This document shows, one piece after another, positions 17,350-25,286 of a DNA stretch of 64,000 nucleotides (within the stretch, counting starts at the first letter, position 1; every line of letters begins with the position of its first letter). A program made the position numbers and the translations under genes. The stretch is taken from contig NZ_JBHMFC010000003.1 in assembly GCF_042427585.1 (NCBI RefSeq), forward strand, positions 1 through 64,000, written 5' to 3'. The DNA comes from Pseudalgibacter ostreae. GTDB taxonomy: Bacteria > Bacteroidota > Bacteroidia > Flavobacteriales > Flavobacteriaceae. The notes below the pieces were generated by a model. That model did not search any database. It saw only the letters and a list, made by a program, of their open reading frames with translations, and was not told where the DNA came from.

Positions 17350-18189
17350 ATGAAGAAATTTCTTTTTGTATGTATGCTAATTTGCAGTTGTACAGACTAT
17401 GATACTGAAACTTGGAACTCGGATAGCCTTACTGTGGAAGGACAAATAGAAACAGATAAATTTGCTGTAATTCGCTTAACTAATAGTTTGCCATTTAAAG
17501 GGATTATAGATTCTATGGAAGTAGCAAAATCTATGGAGACCAAAGCTAAAGTAGAACTTTTTGATGGTGAGCACACCGAAATTCTAACTTTAAAACGCGA
17601 TGATTCTAGTTTTCCTTTTTTGTATTATAGAAGTAACATTATAAAAGGCGAAATAGGAAAAGAATACCAGTTATCTATAAGTATTAGGGGGAAAGAGTTT
17701 TTATCTAAAACAACCGTTCCGGAAAAGGCCAATGTGCTGGATATTGGTTTTTCTGAATGGACTGAAGATGGTATTGTGTTTCCGGACTTTAAGGATATAA
17801 AGATAATTATTGATAATAAAACTTTAAAAAACAAATATTTTAAAATTCTTATTAAAAATGAAAAGGAAAATAAATTTGAATTTGCACGCCCTTTTATATT
17901 TAATACAGAAAATATTTATACAGAAAATTTCCCTGTAGTTGTATCATATGTAAAATTTGATGATGATGGCAAAAAAGAGAATCAGCTAAGAGTTGGAGAA
18001 ATTATCGAGCTAAAGATTGTCGCTATTACAAAAGCGCAATTCGATTTCTGGAAATCTGTTAAAGGAGACGCTACGAGTCTTTTGGAAGGGGCTTCTTTAG
18101 CAAATCAGGTACCAACAAACATAAGCAATGGGGCGTTTGGTTATTGGTCGGGAGAAAACGCGGTGTCTTATAGGGTTCAAATACCTTAA
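17350..18189 (+). CDS. DUF4249 lipoprotein, partner of the TonB-dependent receptor
   Basis: A 279-residue exported lipoprotein with signal MKKFLFVCMLICSC; Cys12 or Cys14 is the likely lipidated residue. It matches DUF4249, with SDSLTVEGQIETDK at the N-terminus, a beta-sandwich middle (LSISIRGKEFLSKTTVPE) and the C-terminal NISNGAFGYWSG. DUF4249 proteins are regularly encoded next to TonB receptors in Bacteroidota and are presumed surface partners. It starts 12 bp after the receptor stop. Its substrate is not predictable. Confidence 0.88.
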   Translation: MKKFLFVCMLICSCTDYDTETWNSDSLTVEGQIETDKFAVIRLTNSLPFKGIIDSMEVAKSMETKAKVELFDGEHTEILTLKRDDSSFPFLYYRSNIIKGEIGKEYQLSISIRGKEFLSKTTVPEKANVLDIGFSEWTEDGIVFPDFKDIKIIIDNKTLKNKYFKILIKNEKENKFEFARPFIFNTENIYTENFPVVVSYVKFDDDGKKENQLRVGEIIELKIVAITKAQFDFWKSVKGDATSLLEGASLANQVPTNISNGAFGYWSGENAVSYRVQIP

Positions 18190-18190
18190 A

Positions 18191-18229
18191 AAAAAGACTA
18201 TCTTATACATGGTATAAGATAGTCTTTTT
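18191..18229. terminator. Strong bidirectional terminator
   Basis: An 18-bp perfect stem (18191-18208 with 18212-18229) has only a 3-nt loop, an A-run on the left and a T-run on the right. It stands between the DUF4249 gene and the convergent lipoprotein gene. Confidence 0.93.
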
Positions 18230-18236
18230 CAGATTA

Positions 18237-18272
18237 GCTTTAAGACGGACTATCTATCTTAAAGCAGTTTTT
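18237..18272 (+). terminator. Second hairpin before convergent gene end
   Basis: GCTTTAAGA (18237-18245) and TCTTAAAGC (18257-18265) form a 9-bp stem with an 11-nt loop, then AGTTTTTT. It directly follows the strong terminator and could act as a back-up on the plus strand. Confidence 0.6.
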
Positions 18273-18275
18273 TAA

Positions 18276-19499
18276 TTAGTCTAAAGAAATTCCACCAAAA
18301 AGGTTTTCGTATGCTTCAAAAACAGTATCAAATTTGTTTTCAATGCTTGTAAAAGAACCGTCGATATAGGTGTCAAAATCGTTTGTAGTGCCGTCTTCAA
18401 ATAAAAATCTTACATTAACGCTATCTTCGGTTACTTCTCTTTCTTCGTATTGTCCTGTATTTGTATTGTAGAAATAGTTCGTATACGTGATTTGGTCTTT
18501 GTAAAATTCGCTTTTTGCAATAGATTTGGTATTAATGCTTAGCTCTGCATAGATATTGCTGTTTAATAAATCAATTTGTTCATTAATAGATAATGATTTG
18601 TTAGAATCAAAATTAGTGTCTTTGGCATTTACTTGCAAGACAGCGTTTAAAAACTCAAATGAGATATCTGCATGGTCAACAATGTCTTCTATTTCTCCGT
18701 TTTCGTTATTAAAATCGCCATTAGCGGTATAGTTGTATCCAATAATGGTTTCACTTCCTATTTTAAAATTAAAGGATTGTGTTATAGATTGATTGTTTTT
18801 ATTGGTATACACAGTCGTAAAGGCGAAATCTGCAATAGTTGTGGTGTTGCTAATTTTGACTGGAATTAATTGTCCATTTTGAAATGTAGCAGAATATTCT
18901 TGAGAAAAAACTACTATATTATCTATTTTTAGGTTTGCTTTTATTAAAGTAGGCAGTTCTTCGTTATTGTTGCTTCCAGCAAAAGAGGTGTTAAAATCGG
19001 TAAAGCTGAAAATAGCATGTTTTCCGTTGTTATAATGTATGTGGTAAATGATGTCGTCGCTATCGCCGGTTCTTTCAAACTCCTCAGTATTAGCATTCCA
19101 CTCGTAGGTGCCTTTTTCTTCATTAAACTCGTCTAAGAGTGTTGGTTCAGATAGGATAGTGATGGCTTGTTTGGCACTAAAAGCAGCAAGACCTTGGGTA
19201 GAGGCTTGTGCTTCCGATATGTTTGATATGGTGTTAAGTGAGGTTTTTTTAAAAGTATTGGATTTAGAACTATTTGAAGGCTTAAGGTATTCGGCTAACT
19301 CAATTATTTCTTCTAAAGCATCACTGTCTTTAAAATTATCGATTTTTTCCAGTAATAGAACGGTGTTGTCTTCTAATTGTTTTTTACCTTCTTCTACGCT
19401 TAAAGTTCCCGTAATTTCGTCTTTCGGGCTGTCATCTTTGCTGCATGAGTAGGTGGTTAGTAGGGTTAAGCATAAAGATAGGGCATAAATTGTTTTCAT
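18276..19499 (-). CDS. Uncharacterised lipoprotein (407 residues)
   Basis: I do not recognise the family. The signal MKTIYALSLCLTLLTTYSC gives a lipidated Cys19, followed by SKDDSPKDE, a common +2 Ser/Lys/acidic surface-export type of start in Bacteroidota. Residues 20-110 are helix-rich and acidic. From about 110 on, the chain is beta-rich with repeated Asn/Thr stretches. It contains no cysteine after the lipobox. It is a single gene, convergent with the receptor/DUF4249 pair. A role at the cell surface is inferred from the signal only. Confidence 0.75.
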   Translation of the reverse strand: MKTIYALSLCLTLLTTYSCSKDDSPKDEITGTLSVEEGKKQLEDNTVLLLEKIDNFKDSDALEEIIELAEYLKPSNSSKSNTFKKTSLNTISNISEAQASTQGLAAFSAKQAITILSEPTLLDEFNEEKGTYEWNANTEEFERTGDSDDIIYHIHYNNGKHAIFSFTDFNTSFAGSNNNEELPTLIKANLKIDNIVVFSQEYSATFQNGQLIPVKISNTTTIADFAFTTVYTNKNNQSITQSFNFKIGSETIIGYNYTANGDFNNENGEIEDIVDHADISFEFLNAVLQVNAKDTNFDSNKSLSINEQIDLLNSNIYAELSINTKSIAKSEFYKDQITYTNYFYNTNTGQYEEREVTEDSVNVRFLFEDGTTNDFDTYIDGSFTSIENKFDTVFEAYENLFGGISLD

Positions 19500-19926
19500 T
19501 TTTATTTTATTTTTAGTTTGGCCAAAGATACATTATTTTTATAATTGATCCTGAAAAAGCCTCTGTGATTGTAGTTTTATTCAACACGTTTTGAGGGGCT
19601 AGTCTTTCTGTTGAAATGGTCGTCTTTTTATTTATATTTTTTAAACCATAAGGGAGTGTTTTTATGCTTAAAAAACAAATGAATTTATCCTGATTGATAG
19701 ATTATTAAGGGTTAATTATAAGCTGTCTGGCTTAATTTTTTCAAATAAATGAGTGTTGGTTTGTTTTAAAAACTTGTGAACTTTATGCTGTTCACAAGTT
19801 TTTATTTTACTGATAATTAGTGTTTTGTGTTTTTTGTATGAAAACTTTGTGGTTTTAATTATGTTCTAAGTTGTTTATTTTTTTGTTTCTTTGCATATTA
19901 AAGCTAATTTAAAATAGTTTCTGATA
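19500..19926. other. Long leader region upstream of nrdJ
   Basis: This 427-bp stretch separates two divergent genes, yet holds a strong terminator-like hairpin pointing toward nrdJ (19768-19807). I find no cobalamin-riboswitch B12 box (GCCACTG-like) and no reading frame above ten codons that looks real. The region is discussed under findings. Confidence 0.5.
19768..19807 (+). terminator. Orphan terminator-like hairpin in the nrdJ leader
   Basis: The arms 19768-19781 (AAAAACTTGTGAAC) and 19790-19803 are 14-bp perfect complements with an 8-nt loop; the right arm runs into TTTTTATTTT. No plus-strand gene lies upstream within this intergenic space. The hairpin ends 120 bp before the nrdJ start, so it may be an attenuator or the end of a small RNA. 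Confidence 0.75.
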
Positions 19927-22482
19927 ATGAAAATAGATTTTACCAAAACCCCTCCTAAAACATATACTCAGGAAGAAGCGTTTGCTGCTGCCTTAGCTTA
20001 TTTTAAAAACGATGATTTAGCTGCACGCGTATGGCTAAATAAGTATGCGCTTAAAGATTCTGATGGGAATATTTATGAGTTGACTCCAGATGATATGCAT
20101 CGCCGTATTGCTAAAGAATTGGCAAGAGTTGAACTTAAATATGCAAACCCATTTACTGAAGACGATTTTTTTAACCTTATAAAAGATTTCAAGTACATTG
20201 TGCCGCAAGGCAGTCCAATGGCAGGTATTGGAAATCCTTTCCAGATTGCTTCCTTGTCCAATTGTTTTGTTATTGGAAACTCAGGGGAGTCAGATTCCTA
20301 TGGAGGCGTTATGAAAATCGATCAAGAGCAAGTGCAGCTCATGAAACGTCGTGGCGGGGTGGGACATGACTTGTCGCACATTCGTCCTAAAGGGTCTGCT
20401 GTTAAAAACTCTGCATTAACATCAACCGGTATCGTGCCTTTTATGGAGCGCTATTCGAACTCAACTAGAGAAGTAGCGCAAGATGGTAGACGGGGAGCAC
20501 TTATGCTTTCTGTTTCTATCAACCATCCGGACTCAGAAGACTTTATAAATGCAAAATTAGAGCAAGGAAAAGTTACGGGGGCCAACGTATCTGTAAGAAT
20601 TGATGATGGCTTTATGGAAGCGGTTAAAAATAAAACACCATACACTCAAAAATACCCTGTCTTTAGTGCCCAACCTAAAGTTTCTAGGTCTATTGATGCC
20701 AATACGCTTTGGGAAAAAATCGTACATAATGCATGGCAATCTGCAGAACCAGGCATCTTGTTTTGGGATACTATAATAAATGAGTCTATCCCAGATTGCT
20801 ATGCCGATTTAGGGTATAAAACGGTGTCTACCAATCCATGTGGCGAAATTCCATTGTGTCCTTATGATTCATGTCGTTTGTTAGCTATAAACCTGTTTTC
20901 GTATGTGGATAATCCTTTTACAAAACAGGCTGCCTTTGATTTTAAATTATTTAAAAAACATATTGCAGCAGCACAACGGATTATGGATAATATTATTGAT
21001 TTAGAATTAGAGAAAATCGATAATATTTTGCAAAAAATTGCTGCCGATCCAGAATTGGATGAGGTGAAGGCCACAGAACGTAATTTATGGTTAAATATCC
21101 AGAGGAAAGCCGAAGAAGGGCGCAGAACAGGTATTGGCATAACGGCTGAAGGCGACATGCTTGCGGCTATGGGCATCCAGTATGGTAGTGAGGAAGGAAA
21201 CGCCTTTGCTTTAGAGGTGCATAAAACCATAGCTATTGAAGCTTATCGTGGCTCTGTACACTTAGCCAAAGAGCGTGGTGCGTTTTCCATTTTTGATGCC
21301 GCACGTGAAAAAGACAATCCTTTTATTCAGCGTTTAAAAGAGGCAGACGGAAAGCTTTATTACGACATGCTAGAACATGGTAGAAGAAATATAGCCCTGT
21401 TAACTATTGCGCCTACAGGAACAACAAGTTTAATGACGCAAACAACCTCGGGGATAGAACCTGTGTTTATGCCGGTATATAAACGGAGAAGGAAAGTGAA
21501 TCCTAATGATCAAGAGGCTCGGGTCGATTTTGTTGATGAATTGGGAGATTCTTGGGAAGAATACGTCGTGTTTCATCATAAGTTTAAAATGTGGATGGAC
21601 GTGAACGGCATGGATAGTTCAAAAAATTATTCGCAAAACGAAATTGACGAATTGATTAAAAAGTCGCCTTATTTTAAAGCAACGTCTAACGATGTGGATT
21701 GGATGAGTAAGGTGAGCATGCAAGGGGCTATCCAAAAATGGGTAGACCATTCCATTAGCGTAACCATCAACTTGCCTCATGATGTTTCTGAAGAATTAGT
21801 GGGCGATTTGTATATGAAAGCATGGGAAGTAGGTTGTAAAGGGGTAACGGTATATAGAGATGGTTCGCGTTCTGGAGTTTTGATTTCTAATGAAGAAAAA
21901 AAAGAGGATAAGCCTCAGGGCATTTTAACATCGTTCCCAACAAAACGGCCACAAACCTTAGAGGCCAATGTGGTGCGTTTTCAAAATAATAAAGAGAAAT
22001 GGATTGCATTTGTTGGCTTAATTGACGACAAACCTTATGAAGTTTTTACAGGATTGACCGATGATGAAGATGGTATTTTAATTCCGAGATGGGTAAATAA
22101 GGGCTTGATTATAAAAAATAAAAATGAAGACGGCAGTACGCGATATGACTTTCAATATAAAAATAGAAGAGGGTATAAAACGACTATTGAAGGCTTGTCG
22201 CATAAATTTAATCCAGAATTTTGGAATTATGCTAAACTAATCTCCAGCACCTTGCGCCATGGTATGCCTATTGATAAAATTGTAGACCTGATTAATAGCT
22301 TGCAGCTAGATACCGAGTCGATAAATACTTGGAAAAACGGTGTTGTACGTGCTTTAAAACATTATGTAGAAGATGGTACTAAAGCAAAAGGGCAACAGTG
22401 CGACAGTTGTAAATCGCAAAATTTAATCTATCAAGAAGGTTGTTTAACCTGCAAGGACTGCGGTTCTTCAAAATGTGGGTAA
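19927..22482 (+). CDS. nrdJ: Adenosylcobalamin-dependent ribonucleotide reductase (class II)
   Basis: Reduces ribonucleoside diphosphates to deoxy forms using a B12-derived radical, without needing oxygen. The protein has 851 residues. An N-terminal region (1-90) precedes the ten-stranded barrel. Cys113 (SNCFVIG) is one of the redox pair, and the active-site strand is NPCGEIPL at 303-310 with Cys305 and Glu307. APTGTTSLMTQTTSGIEP and SVTINLPHDVSEE lie in the substrate and later barrel regions. The C-terminal tail (CDSCKSQ, then CLTCKDCGSSKCG) is a zinc-ribbon-like cysteine cluster that probably shuttles electrons. A cobalamin adenosyltransferase gene lies about 7 kb to the right. It is transcribed alone; a long leader precedes it. 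Confidence 0.95.
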   Translation: MKIDFTKTPPKTYTQEEAFAAALAYFKNDDLAARVWLNKYALKDSDGNIYELTPDDMHRRIAKELARVELKYANPFTEDDFFNLIKDFKYIVPQGSPMAGIGNPFQIASLSNCFVIGNSGESDSYGGVMKIDQEQVQLMKRRGGVGHDLSHIRPKGSAVKNSALTSTGIVPFMERYSNSTREVAQDGRRGALMLSVSINHPDSEDFINAKLEQGKVTGANVSVRIDDGFMEAVKNKTPYTQKYPVFSAQPKVSRSIDANTLWEKIVHNAWQSAEPGILFWDTIINESIPDCYADLGYKTVSTNPCGEIPLCPYDSCRLLAINLFSYVDNPFTKQAAFDFKLFKKHIAAAQRIMDNIIDLELEKIDNILQKIAADPELDEVKATERNLWLNIQRKAEEGRRTGIGITAEGDMLAAMGIQYGSEEGNAFALEVHKTIAIEAYRGSVHLAKERGAFSIFDAAREKDNPFIQRLKEADGKLYYDMLEHGRRNIALLTIAPTGTTSLMTQTTSGIEPVFMPVYKRRRKVNPNDQEARVDFVDELGDSWEEYVVFHHKFKMWMDVNGMDSSKNYSQNEIDELIKKSPYFKATSNDVDWMSKVSMQGAIQKWVDHSISVTINLPHDVSEELVGDLYMKAWEVGCKGVTVYRDGSRSGVLISNEEKKEDKPQGILTSFPTKRPQTLEANVVRFQNNKEKWIAFVGLIDDKPYEVFTGLTDDEDGILIPRWVNKGLIIKNKNEDGSTRYDFQYKNRRGYKTTIEGLSHKFNPEFWNYAKLISSTLRHGMPIDKIVDLINSLQLDTESINTWKNGVVRALKHYVEDGTKAKGQQCDSCKSQNLIYQEGCLTCKDCGSSKCG

Positions 22483-22508
22483 ATAGGCACTTGAGCAAAA
22501 TAATGTTC

Positions 22509-22547
22509 AAAAGGAGGTTGGCTTTTTAGGCTGGCCTCCTTTTTTTT
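22509..22547 (+). terminator. Terminator of nrdJ
   Basis: AAAAGGAGG pairs with CCTCCTTTT around an interior that can form a smaller stem, followed by eight or more Ts. It is 27 bp after the stop. Confidence 0.88.
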
Positions 22548-22632
22548 GTTGATGTTTGAAAAGAAGACTTTATTTGAATATATTAAAAATCCATAAATTA
22601 TCGTATTTTTGAGTCCCAATTTAAAAAAGTAG

Positions 22633-23709
22633 ATGTTAGATAAATTACAGATAGTAAAGCAGCGTTTTGATGAGGTTAGCGATTTGATTATCCAGCCTGA
22701 TATCATGACGGATCAAAAGCGTTATATAGAACTCAATAGAGAATACAAAGACTTGCGTGCCCTTATGGATAAGCGTGAGCTGTATATGGCGTTTAAGGAT
22801 AATTTGGAAGAAGCTGAAGCTATTATTGCCGACGGTAGTGATGCGGAAATGGTGGATATGGCAAAGATGCAATACGACGAGGCTAAGGAAGGTATCCCTA
22901 AATTGGAAGAGGAGATAAAAATGCTCTTAATCCCTAAAGATCCTGAAGATTCTAAAAATGCAGTAGTAGAATTGCGTGCTGGAACAGGAGGAGACGAGGC
23001 TAGTATATTTGCTGGTGATTTATTCAGAATGTACAGTAAATATTGCGAAAGTAAGGGATGGAAGGTCGATACTGTAGATTTTAGTGAAGGAACAAACGGC
23101 GGATTTAAAGAAATTCAATTTGAGGTTTCAGGAGAAAATGTTTACGGAACTTTAAAGTTCGAGGCGGGTGTACACCGTGTGCAACGTGTGCCACAAACAG
23201 AAACACAAGGACGTGTGCATACTAGTGCTGCTACTGTAATGGTGTTTCCAGAAGCTGAAGAGTTTGATGTGGAAATAAACCCTAAAGATGTTCGGATTGA
23301 TTATTTCTGTTCCTCAGGACCTGGTGGGCAATCGGTAAACACTACTTATTCGGCAGTTCGATTAACCCACACACCAACAGGCTTGGTGGCGCAATGTCAA
23401 GATCAAAAATCGCAACATAAAAATAAGGAAAAAGCTTTTAAGGTTTTGCGTTCTCGTTTATACGAAATGGAATTGGCTAAAAAGAATGAGGCAGATGCTG
23501 CCAAACGGGGAAGTATGGTGTCTTCTGGAGATAGAAGTGCTAAAATTAGAACCTATAATTATTCACAAGGACGTGTTACCGATCATAGAATAGGTTTAAC
23601 GCTTTATGATCTTTCAAATATTGTTAATGGCGACATCCAAAGGATTATCGATGAATTGCAATTGGCAGAAAACACCGAGAAGCTAAAGGCGAATACAGAT
23701 ATGATTTAA
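22633..23709 (+). CDS. prfA: Peptide chain release factor 1
   Basis: Reads UAA and UAG stop codons and triggers peptide release. The 358-residue length is standard. The catalytic GGQ is at 231-233 (SSGPGGQSVNTTYS), and the PxT codon-recognition motif appears as PQT at 187-189, which marks RF1 rather than RF2. An N-terminal helical domain (1-100) precedes the PCRF core beginning VVELRAGTGGDEA. It is followed 112 bp later by pyrF in the same direction. A weak CTCCTA/TAGGAG hairpin after the stop may be a partial terminator. Confidence 0.97.
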   Translation: MLDKLQIVKQRFDEVSDLIIQPDIMTDQKRYIELNREYKDLRALMDKRELYMAFKDNLEEAEAIIADGSDAEMVDMAKMQYDEAKEGIPKLEEEIKMLLIPKDPEDSKNAVVELRAGTGGDEASIFAGDLFRMYSKYCESKGWKVDTVDFSEGTNGGFKEIQFEVSGENVYGTLKFEAGVHRVQRVPQTETQGRVHTSAATVMVFPEAEEFDVEINPKDVRIDYFCSSGPGGQSVNTTYSAVRLTHTPTGLVAQCQDQKSQHKNKEKAFKVLRSRLYEMELAKKNEADAAKRGSMVSSGDRSAKIRTYNYSQGRVTDHRIGLTLYDLSNIVNGDIQRIIDELQLAENTEKLKANTDMI

Positions 23710-23821
23710 TAGGCTCCTATTTGTAGGAGAGTGAATTTTTTGCATTCAAATTTAAAACAGTTAATAATGGATTCCTTTCCCTGTAATACTTAGGATGTAT
23801 TGGAACAGCAAAGCATAAGAC

Positions 23822-24637
23822 GTGACAACAGACCAGCTTATCTTACAGATAAAACAAAAAAAATCCTTTCTCTGTATTGGATTGGATGTGGATTTAGATA
23901 AAATTCCACAGCACCTTCTAAAAGAAGAGGATCCCATTTTTGCTTTCAATAAGGCGATAATCGATGCTACTCACCATTTATGTGTGGCCTATAAGCCTAA
24001 CACTGCATTTTATGAGGCCTATGGAATTAGAGGATGGAAAGCTTTGGAAAAAACGATTGCATATCTAAATGAAAAGCATCCAGAAATTTTTACCATTGCA
24101 GATGCCAAGCGTGGCGATATTGGTAATACGAGTACTATGTATGCTAAAGCGTTTTTCGAGGATTTAGCTTTCGATTCTGTTACTGTGGCTCCTTATATGG
24201 GCAAAGATTCTGTAGAGCCTTTTTTGGCCTTTAAGAATAAACATACTATTTTGTTGGCTTTAACCTCAAATAAAGGCGCATTTGATTTTCAGACGCAAGA
24301 AGTTGATGGAAAGGAATTATATAAGCATGTGCTAGAAACATCAAAACGTTGGAAAAATTCTCAAAATTTAATGTATGTAGTTGGAGCAACCAAAGCAGAG
24401 TATTTAGCAGAGATTAGAAAAATTATTCCTGAGGCTTTTTTATTGGTACCTGGAGTTGGTGCTCAAGGTGGTAATCTGCAAGAGGTATGTAAATATGGGA
24501 GGACTGCAAATATAGGTTTGCTTATTAATTCTTCACGAGGTATTATTTACGCTTCTAAAAATGAAGACTTTGCAAAAGCTGCAGCTTTAAATGCAGAAGC
24601 GCTTCAAAAAGAAATGGCGGCAATCATGAGCCGTTAG
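23822..24637 (+). CDS. pyrF: Orotidine 5'-phosphate decarboxylase (long, type 2)
   Basis: Final step of UMP synthesis. The 271-residue protein belongs to the longer subfamily seen in Bacteroidota and Actinobacteria. The start is a GTG at 23822, giving MTTDQLILQIKQKKSFLCIGLD; the conserved family start fits this and no ATG is available nearby. FTIADAKRGDIGNTS carries the catalytic Asp-x-Lys-x-x-Asp set, and LVPGVGAQGG is the phosphate-binding end. It pairs with prfA upstream. Confidence 0.94.
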   Translation: MTTDQLILQIKQKKSFLCIGLDVDLDKIPQHLLKEEDPIFAFNKAIIDATHHLCVAYKPNTAFYEAYGIRGWKALEKTIAYLNEKHPEIFTIADAKRGDIGNTSTMYAKAFFEDLAFDSVTVAPYMGKDSVEPFLAFKNKHTILLALTSNKGAFDFQTQEVDGKELYKHVLETSKRWKNSQNLMYVVGATKAEYLAEIRKIIPEAFLLVPGVGAQGGNLQEVCKYGRTANIGLLINSSRGIIYASKNEDFAKAAALNAEALQKEMAAIMSR

Positions 24638-24975
24638 TATGTGGGCCACTAATTCTTTAAATAGTTGTTTTGTGAAACCACTACGTTGTGCTGGTAATAA
24701 AGTAAAGTGACTTCTTTTGCCTATTCTATTTGACGGTTCTTTACTTAAAATCAATATTTGTTTGATAGGTTTTTCGCATTTCAAAAAGTTAAAATGTTTC
24801 TAAATCAAGACTTTACATATAGTTTAGCTTGGCGACTTCTGTATTTCCGTTCAAAACTAGTGTTGATATTTTTTAAATATGTATGGTAATTGTATAACGT
24901 ATAATAAAACTATTGTAATGCTGTTAGCGCTATAAGCTTGTACCTTGCGTTTATAAATTAATTAACACTATAACC
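24638..24975. other. Intergenic region after pyrF
   Basis: A 338-bp stretch. A minus-strand frame at 24587-24784 overlaps the pyrF end and has no family resemblance. No terminator hairpin is clear directly after pyrF. The last 100 bp should hold the promoter of the small lipoprotein gene. I cannot assign anything else. Confidence 0.4.
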
Positions 24976-25191
24976 ATGAAAAACGTAATATTTATTCTAA
25001 CGAGTTTTGCTATTTTAGTAGGGGTAAGCTGTCGTGAAGAAAAAACAAAAACAGAAAAAATTATTATAGAAAAACAAGTTGAAACGCCTAAGCCAGAGAA
25101 TAGCGATGGTACGTCCTTTAGCATAGATAAGGAAGGTGTAGAGTTTTCTAATAAGAAAGGAGATAAGAAAACAGAAATCAATATTAATTAG
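24976..25191 (+). CDS. Small lipoprotein (71 residues), unknown function
   Basis: A short signal peptide (MKNVIFILTSFAILVGVSC) ends in a lipobox with Cys19. The mature part is about 52 residues, highly charged and Lys/Glu-rich (REEKTKTEKIIIEKQ), and likely disordered. No family recognised. A strong terminator follows 27 bp after the stop, and an AT-rich region precedes it, which together with the lipobox supports a real gene. Confidence 0.72.
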   Translation: MKNVIFILTSFAILVGVSCREEKTKTEKIIIEKQVETPKPENSDGTSFSIDKEGVEFSNKKGDKKTEININ

Positions 25192-25217
25192 AGTTTATAA
25201 ACTCATCAATTTTAAAT

Positions 25218-25256
25218 AAAACCCCTGATAGATATGATATCTATCAGGGGTTTTTT
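25218..25256. terminator. Bidirectional terminator between small lipoprotein and secA
   Basis: A 16-bp perfect stem (AAAACCCCTGATAGAT at 25218-25233 with its complement at 25239-25254) has a 5-nt loop and flanking A- and T-runs. It is about 30 bp from both stop codons. Confidence 0.93.
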
Positions 25257-25286
25257 ATGGAATTCTTTTTTACAGTAAAGATTTTT

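Noticed and set aside
19500..19926. Cobalamin riboswitch upstream of nrdJ
   Set aside because: No B12-box or matching paired regions were seen; only a terminator-like hairpin is present.
24587..24784. 65-codon minus-strand frame overlapping pyrF
   Set aside because: It overlaps a conserved gene end and has no recognisable domain; noted only as a weak finding.
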